A stretch of 64,000 nt of DNA from Nitrospirillum pindoramense (GCF_007827955.1 NZ_VITR01000007.1:124001-188000), one strand, 5' to 3'; positions 15,812 to 25,186 are shown, counted from the stretch's first letter. Numbers and translations: made by a program. Notes: generated from the sequence alone by a model not told the origin.

Positions 15812-17212
15812 TCAGCCCTTGGGAAAGCGGCGGCTCAGCATGGCGAAGGCGGCGCGCAGGCCCATGGCCTCGCCCCCCTCGGGGCGGCCGGGCTTGGCGC
15901 TGGCGTTCCAGGCCATCAGGTCGATATGGGCCCAGGGGGTGCCCTTGGTGATGAAGCGCTCCAGGTACAGGGCGGCGGTGATGGCGCCGCCATAGCCCCC
16001 GCCGGGGGCGTTGTTCAGGTCGGCGATCTTGCTGTCCAGCTGCTTGGCGTAGCCCTGCCACAGCGGCAGGCGCCACAGCGGGTCGCCGGTTTCCTTGGCG
16101 GCGGCCAGGATGTCGTCCGCCAACGGGTCGTCGTTGGCGAACAGGGCCGGCAGCTCGGTGCCCAGCGCGATGCGCGCCGCCCCCGTCAGGGTGGCGAAGT
16201 CCAGGATCAGGGCCGGCTTGGCGCTGTCGGCCTCCGCCAGGGCATCGCACAGGATCAGGCGGCCCTCGGCGTCGGTGTTGCCGATCTCCACCGTCAGGCC
16301 CTTGCGCGTGGTGATGATGTCCATGGGGCGGAAGGCGTTGCCGGAGATGGCGTTCTCCACCGCCGGCACCAGCACGCGCAGGCGCACCGGCAACTGGGCC
16401 GCCATGACCAGGCGCGCCAGGCCCAGCACATGGGCGGCGCCGCCCATGTCCTTCTTCATCAACAGCATGCCGCCCGCCGCCTTGATGTCCAGGCCGCCGC
16501 TGTCGAAGCACACGCCCTTGCCCACCAGGCAGACCAGCGGACGGCCGGCATCGCCCCAGGTGAGGTCGATCAGGCAGGGCGCCTTGGCCGCGGCCCGGCC
16601 CACGGCATGGACGGTGGGATAGTTGGCAGCCAGCAGATCGTCACCGGCGATGACCGAAACGGCGGCGCCAAACTCGGCCCCCAGTTCCTGGGCGGCGGCG
16701 GCCAGGTCGGATGGGCCCATGTCCTCCGCCGGGGTGTTGATCAGGTCGCGCACCAGGGTGACGGCGCGGGCCATGCTGTCCACCGCCTGGGCATCGGCGC
16801 CGGCCGGCAGCACCAGGCGGGGCAGGTCCTTCTTCGGCTTGCGGTAGCGGGTGAAGCGATAGCTGCCCAGGGCCCAGCCGGTGGCAAGCGCGGTCGCCTG
16901 CTCCGGGGTCAGGCCGTCCTCCAGGGCATAACTGGCCTCCCCCCCCTTGGCGCCCGCCGGCAGCGTCGTGGGCAGGCCGGCGAAGCTCCACAGGTCCAAC
17001 ATCTCCCCCACGCCCACCAGCACCCGGTCCAAGCGGCCATCGGCGGCGGGCAGCAGGGCCGTGGCCCCAGGCTCGGCGGTGAATCCGACGCCACGCACCC
17101 AGGCGGCCGTCGCGGCGGGGGCCGCCGCCAGCCAGGCGTCCAGCCCATCCTTGCGCACGGGGATCAGAGTGACGGTGTCGGCGGCCTTTTCGGCCAGGAA
17201 GCAGGACAGCAC
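15812..17212 (-). CDS. leucyl aminopeptidase family protein (M17)
   Basis: 466 aa; starts at GTG 17212. M17 dizinc aminopeptidase: metal/active-site motifs VGKGVCFDSGGLDIK and the family signature NTDAEGRLILCDAL, then LTGAARIALG and the C-terminal AHIDLMAWN. The N-terminal domain is divergent, as in the PepB/LAP-like branch that is shorter than PepA (about 500 aa). Removes N-terminal residues in peptide turnover; cytoplasmic. It stands alone between a MarR gene and a GST. Confidence 0.93.
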   Translation of the reverse strand: MLSCFLAEKAADTVTLIPVRKDGLDAWLAAAPAATAAWVRGVGFTAEPGATALLPAADGRLDRVLVGVGEMLDLWSFAGLPTTLPAGAKGGEASYALEDGLTPEQATALATGWALGSYRFTRYRKPKKDLPRLVLPAGADAQAVDSMARAVTLVRDLINTPAEDMGPSDLAAAAQELGAEFGAAVSVIAGDDLLAANYPTVHAVGRAAAKAPCLIDLTWGDAGRPLVCLVGKGVCFDSGGLDIKAAGGMLLMKKDMGGAAHVLGLARLVMAAQLPVRLRVLVPAVENAISGNAFRPMDIITTRKGLTVEIGNTDAEGRLILCDALAEADSAKPALILDFATLTGAARIALGTELPALFANDDPLADDILAAAKETGDPLWRLPLWQGYAKQLDSKIADLNNAPGGGYGGAITAALYLERFITKGTPWAHIDLMAWNASAKPGRPEGGEAMGLRAAFAMLSRRFPKG

Positions 17213-17364
17213 GGGGGAAACCCTTTCGGCTTCGGAAAGTCAGGCCCGCAGGGTTCCACATCCGGGCGCCGGTTTCAAACGCGGTGGCGTCACATCGCTG
17301 GCGCGGGCCGGCATCCCCCGCTACCCTCACCCGCCCATCCTCACCGATCCCGAGGCGTCATCCC

Positions 17365-18039
17365 ATGGGCCACCCCACATCCGCCGACCTGACCCTGATC
17401 CTGGGCAGCAAGACCTATTCCTCCTGGTCGCTGCGTCCCTATCTGGCGCTGCGCCATGCCGGCCTGGCGTTCGAGGAGGTGGTGATCCCCCTGCGGCAGC
17501 CGGACAGCAAGGCCCGCATGCTGGCCCACAACCCGGCGGGCAAGGTGCCGGCGCTGATCCACCGCACCGCCGACGGGCCGGTGACGGTCTGGGACAGCCT
17601 GGCCATCTGCGAATACGCGGCCGAGCTGGCGCCCAGTGCCAACCTCTGGCCCGAGGATCGCGCGGCGCGGGCGCACGCGCGCTCCGTCAGCGCGGAGATG
17701 CACGCCGGCTTCATGGACCTGCGCCGCAACCTGTTCATGGACCTGGCCCGCACCATCGACCGGCCAGAGCGGGTGGCCAAGGCCGCCGGTGACATCGCCC
17801 GTGTCCAAGCCCTGTGGGCCGATTGTCTGGACCGGTACGGCGGCCCCTTCCTGTTCGGCGCCTTCACCATCGCGGACGCGATGTACGCGCCCGTCGTCAC
17901 CCGGTTCCAGACCTGGCGCGTGCCGCTGACCGAAAGGTCGCAGGCTTACGCCGCCGCCATCGAGGAGTTGCCCGCCATGAAGGACTGGCGCGCGGCCGCC
18001 GCCGCCGAAACCGTGGTCCTGGACATGCTGCTGGATTGA
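17365..18039 (+). CDS. glutathione S-transferase family protein
   Basis: 224 aa from ATG 17365. N-terminal thioredoxin fold with SKTYSSWSLRPYLALRHAGL (Ser-rich active-site loop), the cis-Pro motif NPAGKVPALIH, and the glutathione-binding VWDSLAICEYAAE. The C-terminal helical domain contains GGPFLFGAFTIADAMYAPVV (N-capping box). It is followed after about 70 bp by a VOC-fold gene on the same strand. Substrate unknown; detoxification is the default inference. Confidence 0.9.
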   Translation: MGHPTSADLTLILGSKTYSSWSLRPYLALRHAGLAFEEVVIPLRQPDSKARMLAHNPAGKVPALIHRTADGPVTVWDSLAICEYAAELAPSANLWPEDRAARAHARSVSAEMHAGFMDLRRNLFMDLARTIDRPERVAKAAGDIARVQALWADCLDRYGGPFLFGAFTIADAMYAPVVTRFQTWRVPLTERSQAYAAAIEELPAMKDWRAAAAAETVVLDMLLD

Positions 18040-18111
18040 GGTCAGCATCGGCCGGTGAACGGCATCCGCAGATCGTCGCCGCGACGGTCCGGAGACCAGG
18101 GAGGGGACGGC

Positions 18112-18465
18112 ATGGCGATCACCGGCATAGGCGGACTGTTCTTCCGGGCGCGTGACCCGGCGGCCTTACGCGCCTGGTACAAGACCCATCTGGGCATCAA
18201 CGTGGGCGGCGTCTGGAACCAGGCGGCGGGGCCGACGATACTGGCGCCCTTCGCGCAGGACACCAGCTATTTCCCGGCGGATCACGCCTGGATGCTGAAC
18301 CTGCGCGTCGATCAGTTGGACCCGCTGCTGGAGACGTTGCGCGCGGCCGGCATCGCGATCACGACCGACCCCAGCTGGGACACCCCGGAAACCGGCCGCT
18401 TCGCCCGTATCCATGACCCCGAGGGCAATCCCATCGAGCTGTGGGAACCGCCCGCCGACGATTGA
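18112..18465 (+). CDS. VOC (glyoxalase/bleomycin-resistance) family protein
   Basis: 117 aa from ATG 18112, with GAGGGGACGGC upstream. Single VOC domain: GIGGLFFRARDPAALRAWY at the N-terminus, a central WMLNLRVDQLDPLLETLRAAG, and the C-terminal FARIHDPEGNPIELWEP, whose E is the usual metal ligand. VOC proteins include glyoxalase I, dioxygenases and fosfomycin/bleomycin resistance proteins; the sequence alone does not choose. Adjacent GST suggests a thiol or electrophile context. Confidence 0.88.
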   Translation: MAITGIGGLFFRARDPAALRAWYKTHLGINVGGVWNQAAGPTILAPFAQDTSYFPADHAWMLNLRVDQLDPLLETLRAAGIAITTDPSWDTPETGRFARIHDPEGNPIELWEPPADD

Positions 18466-18489
18466 GCGGGTCCGCCTGGCTGGCCAGGG

Positions 18490-19638
18490 TCAGCCCGATG
18501 TGGCCAGCGACACGTCGAACCCCTGCTCCCGGTAATAGCGCGCCGCACCCGGGTGCAGGGGCACGGCCAAGCCGGTCAGCGCCGCCTCTTTGCGGATGCT
18601 TTCCCCCCGGGGATGGCCGGCGACCAGCAGGCGGTGGGTGTTGGGGTGCCACAGCGCCTTGACGATGCCATAGGCCAGGTCGTCCGGCAGGGCGGTGGTG
18701 GCCAGCCACTGCGCGCCCACCCCCAGGGTCTTGGTCTCCGGCACGCCGACATAGGCGCCGTCACCGCCGATCATGGTTTCGGTGAACAGGGGCAGGCCGG
18801 GGCTGAGGCGCGGCAGGCGCGCGTCGATGATGGAGATGAGGCGTACCGGCAGGCGGGCCGCCACATCGGCCACCGCCGGCAGGGGGTAGCCGCCAATGAT
18901 GAAAAAGGCGTCCAGCTGACCGGAAGCCAGGCGATCCCCGGCCGTGCCGGGGTTGAGGTAGAAGGGCTGCACCGTCTTTTCCGAGAGGTCGTGCGCCTGC
19001 AGGATCAGCAGGGCCGTGGGCAGGGTGCCGGACCCCTTCTCCCCCAGGGCCACGCGCCGGCCCTTCAGGTCGTTCACCGTCTTGATGGGGCTGTCGCCCC
19101 GAACCACCAGGTGCACCGTCTCGCTGTACAGGTTCGCCAGGGCCCGCAGGTCGGTGAAGGGCGGCTTGCCGGCGTAAGGGCCCTTGCCCTTGTACGCCAG
19201 GAAACCGATGTCGGCCTGGACCAGCCCGGTCTCATACCGCCCGGTGCGCAGGGCCTCGACATTCTCCACGGCGCCGGAGGTGGTCTGCGCCACGGCGATC
19301 ATGCCCGGCACGCCGCAACTGCCGCCCCGGTCGCAACCGGGACTGCCGGGCGGGTTGCTGATGGCGTTGGCCAGGATGCCGCCGATGGGGAAGTAGGTAC
19401 CGCCGGCCGTGCCGGTGCCGATGGTCAGGAAGCGGATGGACTCCGCGCGGGGGTTACCGCCGCCGCCGCCCCAACCCAGGCCCGCCGCCGCCAGCGCGCC
19501 CAATCCCCCCACCAGCACATGGCGGCGCGAGGCCGCGGCGGGGGGCGTGCCGGCGACCGTGCCTGGGGATGCCTCAGAACCCGCGTGCCCTTTCCCTGGT
19601 GACGGGACGGAGGGCCGGGTGGGGGAAACCTCAGACAC
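18490..19638 (-). CDS. TAXI-family TRAP transporter solute-binding protein
   Basis: 382 aa, GTG start at 19638. A Tat-type signal (SRRHVLVGGLGALAAAGL) begins near residue 38, after a long Pro/Ser-rich lead. Mature protein: FLTIGTGTAGGTYFPIGGIL, a sugar-free TAXI signature, then ENVEALRTGRYETGLVQAD, NLYSETVHLVVR and GEKGSGTLPTALLIL. Such proteins bind carboxylates or amino acids in the periplasm for a fused 4TM-12TM permease. No permease gene is in the neighbourhood, so it is an orphan here. Confidence 0.88.
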   Translation of the reverse strand: MSEVSPTRPSVPSPGKGHAGSEASPGTVAGTPPAAASRRHVLVGGLGALAAAGLGWGGGGGNPRAESIRFLTIGTGTAGGTYFPIGGILANAISNPPGSPGCDRGGSCGVPGMIAVAQTTSGAVENVEALRTGRYETGLVQADIGFLAYKGKGPYAGKPPFTDLRALANLYSETVHLVVRGDSPIKTVNDLKGRRVALGEKGSGTLPTALLILQAHDLSEKTVQPFYLNPGTAGDRLASGQLDAFFIIGGYPLPAVADVAARLPVRLISIIDARLPRLSPGLPLFTETMIGGDGAYVGVPETKTLGVGAQWLATTALPDDLAYGIVKALWHPNTHRLLVAGHPRGESIRKEAALTGLAVPLHPGAARYYREQGFDVSLATSG

Positions 19639-19799
19639 GGCGGAAACATCCTTGGCGGCGGTGCGATGGAACGCGGTGCGACGGACGGCGGAGCAGCCCC
19701 AGGCTTCAAGGGCGACTCGGGTAATTATTATCGCGCCGAGATGCCTTTTTGCGCAACGTTCGAATGCCGCGCGCGCACACTTCCTTTGGCAGTGTGGCC

Positions 19800-20372
19800 T
19801 TAAAACGCCACCAGCCTCAACTCGCGGCGCAGCAGCCGGGCGCGGTCCTGCAGCACCCGCAGCCGAACCCTGAAGTTTTCCGGCGTCGGCTGGTAATGCA
19901 TGACGATAGCCAACCTGTCCAGGCCGCCATCCGTTCCCCGGAACGGCAGGCCCAGGCGGGGAACGTTGTACATCACGCCCTCATCCGTGCCGATCTGGTC
20001 CAGGCCGAAGACCGGCCGGGCGTCGCGCACAATGGCCGCCTGGAAGCCCAGCGCCGCCTCCAGCATGTCGGGTGGATAGAATTCATCGAAAAACTGGCCG
20101 GTGGGGTCGCCCCCGGCGGCCAGGGCGGAGAGGGAGCCGCAGAACACCACACGCACCCGGCCATCGGCGCGATAGGCCGTGGTCACCGCCAGATGGGGCA
20201 GGAAGCTGTCGGGAACCGCGGCCAAATCCAGGGCAGCCGACGGCGGCGGAACGACATCCCCACCCAGCCCCCGCCACCACGCGTAGGCATGGGCGATGGG
20301 GCCGTCGGGCAATTCATCCGCATGGATGAAACCCGCGATATCCGGCAAGGGTTCGCATGCGTTCAATGGCAT
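19800..20372 (-). CDS. PAS_5-type domain protein
   Basis: 190 aa from ATG 20372; a TTG at 20417 would add 15 residues and no ribosome site decides. Pattern AYAWWRGLGGDVVPPPSA, LAAVPDSFLPHLAVTT, VRVVFCGSL...GQFFDEFYPPDML and LGLPFRGTDGGLDRLAIVMHY. This is the PAS-like domain common as a stand-alone protein in Azospirillum and relatives. No output domain; ligand and role unknown. Divergent from the second GST. Confidence 0.7.
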   Translation of the reverse strand: MPLNACEPLPDIAGFIHADELPDGPIAHAYAWWRGLGGDVVPPPSAALDLAAVPDSFLPHLAVTTAYRADGRVRVVFCGSLSALAAGGDPTGQFFDEFYPPDMLEAALGFQAAIVRDARPVFGLDQIGTDEGVMYNVPRLGLPFRGTDGGLDRLAIVMHYQPTPENFRVRLRVLQDRARLLRRELRLVAF

Positions 20373-20461
20373 AATGATATGACCATACCGTCGTGCCCGG
20401 CCGACCGCCAGATGCAAGACCGTCGTCGGCGATCCACCTTTACGGTTGGAGGAGAACGCCC

Positions 20462-21103
20462 ATGAAACTTTATGGCGCCGCCCTGTCCCCCTACTCCGCC
20501 CGCGTGATGCTGGCCATCCGCGCCAAAGGCCTGGACATTCCCCTGACGGACCCGCCAGGCGGGCAGAAATCCGCCGCTTTCCTGGCCATCAACCCGCTGG
20601 GCAAGACCCCGGTTCTGGAGGTGGGCGGGGCGCACATCATCGAGTCCGCCGTCATTTGTGAATTTTTGGAGGATGCCTTCCCCACGCCGCCCCTGCTGCC
20701 GGGGGAACCGCTGGCGCGGGCAGCCCAGCGCACGGTGACGCGCCTTCTGGACCTCTATGTCCTGCCGCCGCTGCTGTCGCTGATGGCCCAGACGGGCGAC
20801 GCGGCGGCCGCGGCGGCGCGCCTGTCGGACCTGACCCGGGGCCTGGACGCGCTGGAAACGGTGGTGGGGCGCGGGCCCCCGCCCCCGGCGGCGGACGGGG
20901 TGCTGGGCCTGGCCGACTGCGCCCTGGCCCCCACCCTGATTTTCCTGGAGCGTTTCCTGCCCCGCTACACGCCACAGGACATGCTGGAGGGGCGGCCGGC
21001 GCTGGCTGCCCGCTGGGCCGCCTACGCCGACCATCCGCTGGTCACCCCGGTCGCCCTGGCGATGGAAACAGCGCTGGAGGCGTTCCGCCAGCGCCGGGGC
21101 TGA
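20462..21103 (+). CDS. glutathione S-transferase family protein
   Basis: 213 aa from ATG 20462, with GGAGG 9 nt upstream. Thioredoxin fold: LYGAALSPYSARVMLAIRAKG, INPLGKTPVLEVGG (cis-Pro) and IIESAVICEFLED. The all-helical C-terminal domain has LGLADCALAPTLIFLERFL. Not closely similar to the GST at 17.4 kb, so not a recent duplicate. Converges on an SDR gene; substrate unknown. Confidence 0.89.
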   Translation: MKLYGAALSPYSARVMLAIRAKGLDIPLTDPPGGQKSAAFLAINPLGKTPVLEVGGAHIIESAVICEFLEDAFPTPPLLPGEPLARAAQRTVTRLLDLYVLPPLLSLMAQTGDAAAAAARLSDLTRGLDALETVVGRGPPPPAADGVLGLADCALAPTLIFLERFLPRYTPQDMLEGRPALAARWAAYADHPLVTPVALAMETALEAFRQRRG

Positions 21104-21142
21104 TCCTCCAGGCGGCGACCGCGGCCACCGCCTGGGAAACAA

Positions 21143-21904
21143 TCACTTGGCGTTCATGCGGACCGCGCCGTCGAGGCGGATGGTCTCGGCGTTCAGCATC
21201 ACGTTGCGGACAATGGTCAGGGCCAGATCCGCATATTCCTCCGGCTTCCCCAAGCGCTTGGGGAAGGGGATGGAGGCCGCCAGGCTGTCCTGCACCTCTT
21301 GCGTGAAGCCGGCGACCATGGGGGTCCAGAAGATGCCGGGGGCGATGGTCATGACGCGCACGCCCACGCGGGCCAGTTCCCGGGCAATGGGCAGGGCCAT
21401 GGCGTGGACGCCGCCCTTGGACGCGCTGTAGGCGGCCTGGCCCACCTGGCCGTCGAAGGCCGCGACCGAGGCGGTGTTGATGATCACGCCGCGCTCATTA
21501 TCCTCCAGCGGGTCCAGGGCGCTCATGTCCGCCGCCGCCAGGCGCAGGATGTTGAAGGTGCCGATCAGGTTGATCTCGATGACCTTGCGGAAGGCGTTCA
21601 GATCCAGCGGGCCTTCACGGCCCAGCACGCGGCCGGCGGTGGCCACACCGGCGCAGTTCACGGCGATACGGGCGGCGCCATGGGCCTCGCGCGCGGCGGC
21701 GATGGCGGCGGCGGCGCTGTCGGCGCTGGTGACATCGCAGCTGAGCGCCAGGCCGCCGATCTCGGCGGCAACCGCCTCGGCCGCGGCCAGGTTCACGTCC
21801 AGCAGGGCCACCTTGGCGCCCTCGGCCGCCAGACGGCGCGCGGTCGCGGCGCCCAGGCCGGACCCGCCACCGGTGATGATGGCGGCAACACCTTGAACCT
21901 GCAT
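21143..21904 (-). CDS. short-chain dehydrogenase, 3-hydroxyacyl-CoA dehydrogenase type II-like
   Basis: 253 aa classical SDR. NAD-binding TGGGSGLGAATAR (residues 11-23), D-V around residue 38, NCAGVATAGR, catalytic Ser in NTASVAAFDGQVGQ and YSASK. It ends GTIRLDGA-like (ETIRLDGAVRMNAK). PKRLGKPEEYADL and the FDGQVGQAAY loop resemble the HSD17B10/short-chain 3-hydroxyacyl-CoA dehydrogenase group, which oxidises 3-hydroxyacyl-CoA in beta-oxidation. The start is supported by GGGAGAGAAGC. Substrate inferred only. Confidence 0.87.
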   Translation of the reverse strand: MQVQGVAAIITGGGSGLGAATARRLAAEGAKVALLDVNLAAAEAVAAEIGGLALSCDVTSADSAAAAIAAAREAHGAARIAVNCAGVATAGRVLGREGPLDLNAFRKVIEINLIGTFNILRLAAADMSALDPLEDNERGVIINTASVAAFDGQVGQAAYSASKGGVHAMALPIARELARVGVRVMTIAPGIFWTPMVAGFTQEVQDSLAASIPFPKRLGKPEEYADLALTIVRNVMLNAETIRLDGAVRMNAK

Positions 21905-22018
21905 GCTTCTCTCCCGAAAGTTCTGGCCCGACCATGTCGGCCCGAAAGTTTTGACGTCTGGCCTGGCTTGGCCACGTTTAGGCGTCTTTCTGGCAAGGCA
22001 GGAGGCTCAAGTCCAGGC

Positions 22019-22046
22019 CCCGATAGCCCGGTCCCGATAGCCCGGT
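22019..22046. repeat. tandem 14-bp repeat in SDR-ParA intergenic region
   Basis: Two exact copies of CCCGATAGCCCGGT, bracketed by a direct repeat AAGTCCAGG at 22009-22017 and 22050-22058. Lies between the SDR promoter and the ParA-like gene stop. Function unknown; replication slippage is the simple explanation. Confidence 0.7.
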
Positions 22047-22095
22047 CCCAAGTCCAGGCGGACCAGGGTGCGCGTCGGCTGCGCGGGGCGGCGCC

Positions 22096-22725
22096 TCAGC
22101 CGTTCGGGTCCACGATGAACGTCATCAGCGGCGCCCAGTCCTGCCGCAGATCGGCCAGACGCTTGGCCTTCTGGTCGAACAGGGTGAGGCCGGCGGCTGC
22201 CGCGTCGGGGTAGGCCTGGCTGTCGCGCAGGCGGGTCACCACCCGGTGGCCAACCGTGCCCAGGAAGGTGTCCAGCCGGTCGGCGGCGCGGGTGCGGGCG
22301 CGCACGCGGTTGCCCACCACCGCCACGGCCTTGCGGCTTTTACGGATGGGCTTCAGCTCATCCAGCTTTTTCAGGAAGCGCTCGGTCGCCTGCTCATCGA
22401 ACGCGCCGGGCAGCAGGGGCAGTACCACCACGTCGGCCTCGGCCACCAACTGCTCCACCTCTTTCGCCTTGAGGGCGGCCGGCGCGTCGATGACCAGCAC
22501 GTCGGCGCCCTTGGGCACGCTGCCGATTTCCTTCGTCCAGTCCAGGGCGGCGATGACCGGGGCCGTCACCGGGCGGCGGGCCAGCCAGCCCAGGGACGAT
22601 TTCTGCCGGTCGACATCGGCCAGCACCGTCTGCCGGCCCTCGCCGGCGAAGGCGGCGGCCAGATGGGTGGCGACCGTGGTCTTGCCGACGCCGCCCTTGA
22701 TGTTGGCCACGAGGATGGAAAGCAT
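22096..22725 (-). CDS. ParA-family ATPase
   Basis: 209 aa from ATG 22725. Deviant Walker A NIKGGVGKTTVATHLAAAFA at residues 8-27, Walker A' in VDRQKSSLGWL, and Walker B VLVIDAPA. Short, no N-terminal HTH and no ParB gene nearby, so it belongs to the orphan ParA/MinD-like group used for positioning or for small partition systems rather than the chromosomal ParA. Follows the CYTH-CHAD gene by 47 bp on the same strand, hinting at co-transcription. Confidence 0.88.
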   Translation of the reverse strand: MLSILVANIKGGVGKTTVATHLAAAFAGEGRQTVLADVDRQKSSLGWLARRPVTAPVIAALDWTKEIGSVPKGADVLVIDAPAALKAKEVEQLVAEADVVVLPLLPGAFDEQATERFLKKLDELKPIRKSRKAVAVVGNRVRARTRAADRLDTFLGTVGHRVVTRLRDSQAYPDAAAAGLTLFDQKAKRLADLRQDWAPLMTFIVDPNG

Positions 22726-22772
22726 GAGGCGCCAATTCCCTTGAAATATGCAGCGATTGAAAGACGGGAAGG

Positions 22773-24443
22773 TCAGGAGGGCGGATGCGGCCAGTGATCG
22801 GCCGGCGTCCAGAAGGGGTCGGCGTCCATGAAGCCGTCCACCGCGCGGCACAGCGCCTCCTCCCCCACCGCCATATGGGCGGCATGCCACCCCAGCACCA
22901 GGCCGGCGCCCATGTCCCAGCCGGCGGGGCTCACATCCTTGGCGGCGGCGAGATCGGCCCGCAGGTCGCGGACCAGCGCGTCCATGGTGGCGACGTCATT
23001 CAGGTGGCCCAGCCCGTCCTGCAGGGCGGACAGCCGCTCCAGATAGCGGCGCACGCCCTTCTGCGGGTAAATCTCGCGGAAGAAGTCCACGGCGTAGCGC
23101 AGCTTCTTCAGGGCGATGCGCAGGCCATGGCGGGCGGGCGCGTCCAGCCGGGCGAAGTGGCGCCCGCGCTTGGCGGCGCGGTGGCGCTGGCGTGTCAGCA
23201 CGGCGTCGGCGAAGGGCAGCAGGGGTTGGCCCAGCCAGGCCAGGCGCTCCGCCGGCGCCTCGTCGCGCCAACACCGCCCATCCACCCAGCGGCCCAGGGT
23301 CAGCAGCAATTCGGTGTAGCCGGGGCCCGACACGGCGGCGCGCGCGGCGGCATGGCCCCGGCCCCGGGCGCCCTGCGCCGCCACGGCCAGCGCCTCCAGG
23401 CTTTCCTGCTCCGGCATCGCCGCCGAGACCGGCGCCAGCAGCTCCTCCAGGAACACGTCCCAGGAGCGGGCGGGGCCGACGGCATCGGCCAGGCCCTTCA
23501 GGGCGGCCTTCAGGGTGGCGCCCTGGGCGTCGGGCAGGATGGCCTTGAACAGCGTCAGGGCGGAGCGCAGGCGCCGGACCGCCACGCGCAGCTGATGCAC
23601 GCCCGAGGGATCGCCGGCCAGCACCGCCGCCTCGTTGGCCGCCATGTGATGCAGGCAGGCGCGGGCCACGCCGGCCAGGGCCGCCTCCACCGTCTCATCG
23701 GGTTTGAAGTTCAGGGGGCCGGCCTTCACGGCCTTGGCGGACGTCAGCTCCCCGCGCGCCAGGGCATAGCCCCGCTCGGCCTTGCTGCGCGGCTCCAGGC
23801 GCAGCGGCACGGTGCGGTGCAGGGCCAACGCCAGGTCATAGAGCACGCGGCGGTCCTGGCCGGCGGCCAATTCCAGCTCCACCTCCGCGATGGCCTCTTC
23901 CCGCCCGTCGGCCGCGCGGGTGACGCCCTGGTCCACCGCCACCTCCACCGCCAGGCCGGCGGCCAGCGGCAGGGTGCGGGTCCAGCGCTTGACCTCATTG
24001 CTGAACACCGGCGCCAGGCGGCGCAAATCCACGCCGTCCAGCAGGGCCTGGGCGGCGGGGTCGGTGAAGGCCTGGGGCACCAGATGGCCGTCCGGCGCCG
24101 GGATTTCCCATTCCGACCGGGACATGGCCATGCCGGCCCCGGCCGAGGGGCCCTTCAGAGTCTGCAGCACCTTTCCCGCCCCCTGAGGCCCCGACTGGCG
24201 CAGGCGCAGGCTGACGCCCCGGGTGGCCAATTCCCCCTCCGGCGTGTCGAAGTAGGTGTTGTGCAGGGTCTTGGTGACGGCGCGGGCGCCGGCCAGGACG
24301 GGCGCGGACTTCAGCCGGGACAGGTGCTCAGGCGCCACCGCCAGCTTCAGCTCGATCTCCTGCGGGGCATCCGCCTCCACAGGAATGGCCGCGCCCTCCG
24401 TCGGGACGGAAGGGGCGGGGGACGGCGACGGGTTTTCAGGCAT
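22773..24443 (-). CDS. CYTH-CHAD domain protein
   Basis: 556 aa from ATG 24443 (an upstream GTG at 24491 is possible). The N-terminal CYTH (triphosphate tunnel) domain starts with the EIELKLAV signature (ExExK), with LHNTYFDTPEGEL, SLRLRQSG and SEWEIP. The C-terminal CHAD helical domain, about residues 260-550, has VHQLRVAVRRLRSALTLF and ARHGLRIALKKLRYAVDFF (His/Arg-rich polyphosphate-binding helices). Family members are inorganic triphosphatases or polyphosphate-granule proteins. Upstream membrane gene and downstream ParA gene on the same strand may form one unit. Confidence 0.93.
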   Translation of the reverse strand: MPENPSPSPAPSVPTEGAAIPVEADAPQEIELKLAVAPEHLSRLKSAPVLAGARAVTKTLHNTYFDTPEGELATRGVSLRLRQSGPQGAGKVLQTLKGPSAGAGMAMSRSEWEIPAPDGHLVPQAFTDPAAQALLDGVDLRRLAPVFSNEVKRWTRTLPLAAGLAVEVAVDQGVTRAADGREEAIAEVELELAAGQDRRVLYDLALALHRTVPLRLEPRSKAERGYALARGELTSAKAVKAGPLNFKPDETVEAALAGVARACLHHMAANEAAVLAGDPSGVHQLRVAVRRLRSALTLFKAILPDAQGATLKAALKGLADAVGPARSWDVFLEELLAPVSAAMPEQESLEALAVAAQGARGRGHAAARAAVSGPGYTELLLTLGRWVDGRCWRDEAPAERLAWLGQPLLPFADAVLTRQRHRAAKRGRHFARLDAPARHGLRIALKKLRYAVDFFREIYPQKGVRRYLERLSALQDGLGHLNDVATMDALVRDLRADLAAAKDVSPAGWDMGAGLVLGWHAAHMAVGEEALCRAVDGFMDADPFWTPADHWPHPPS

Positions 24444-24574
24444 CAAGGCGGGAATCCGGCATTGACAGGGGCGGCGGCCGCAGGGGCGCACCCATGTCCC
24501 TCAACGCTATAGGACGCGAGGGCCCGCGACAATATGGGTAAAGGTGAAACTTTCGCGGGCTGGCCAGCGCACCG

Positions 24575-25186
24575 TCACAGGTGTCCATGCCGCACGATGG
24601 CCAGGTTGATGGCCAGGTGCACCACCACCATGAGGGTGAACCATAGCGCGCGGGCCACCGGGTAGGTCGCCCGCACCGCCCAAAGCTGCCCGAACGACAG
24701 GGCGACGTGCAGCAGGCTGGGCACCGACCGCGCCACCAGCACCGTGCCCAGCGCCAGCAAGGGCGGAAATCCCAGGCCGAAGCAATGCGGATTGCCGGCG
24801 GCGCACAGGGGCAGCATGCCGCGCGCCAGCGCCCAGACCGCCCCGCCCAGTTCCCACGCCGCCCAGGCGTAGCCGGCGCTGACCGCCGCGCGGGTGTCGC
24901 GGTTGCTGAGCGACAGCAGTAGGTAGCGCCCCGCCTCCTCCACGCAGGCGCCCAGGATCAGCAGCAGGGTCACGGGCCCGACATGGCCGCCGGACAGGCC
25001 CAGGGCGCCCATGTCACGCGCAGCCCATCCCTCCATGGCCGTCACCCCGGGCAGGACCAGCAGGCCGGCGGCCAGCACCCGCCCCTCCAGCACGCCGCGG
25101 CGGGCCAGTACCAAGGTGGCCAGGGCCAGGATGACCAGGAAAAGGATGTAGTAGATCACGAACGTCCCCTCTATCCCTTCAATCAC
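24575..25186 (-). CDS. polytopic membrane protein, YhfC/PrsW-like
   Basis: 203 aa, GTG start at 25186. About six hydrophobic segments (first [18 protein letters not shown]). Conserved-looking polar residues sit within membrane segments: EEAGRY, a Trp/Glu in [17 protein letters not shown] and [10 protein letters not shown]. An EE...E...H...H set in membrane helices resembles the YhfC/PrsW/CPBP intramembrane-protease superfamily, but the match is by pattern only. Divergent from pgk and upstream of the CYTH-CHAD gene. Treat as an uncharacterised membrane protein. Confidence 0.55.
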   Translation of the reverse strand: MIEGIEGTFVIYYILFLVILALATLVLARRGVLEGRVLAAGLLVLPGVTAMEGWAARDMGALGLSGGHVGPVTLLLILGACVEEAGRYLLLSLSNRDTRAAVSAGYAWAAWELGGAVWALARGMLPLCAAGNPHCFGLGFPPLLALGTVLVARSVPSLLHVALSFGQLWAVRATYPVARALWFTLMVVVHLAINLAIVRHGHL

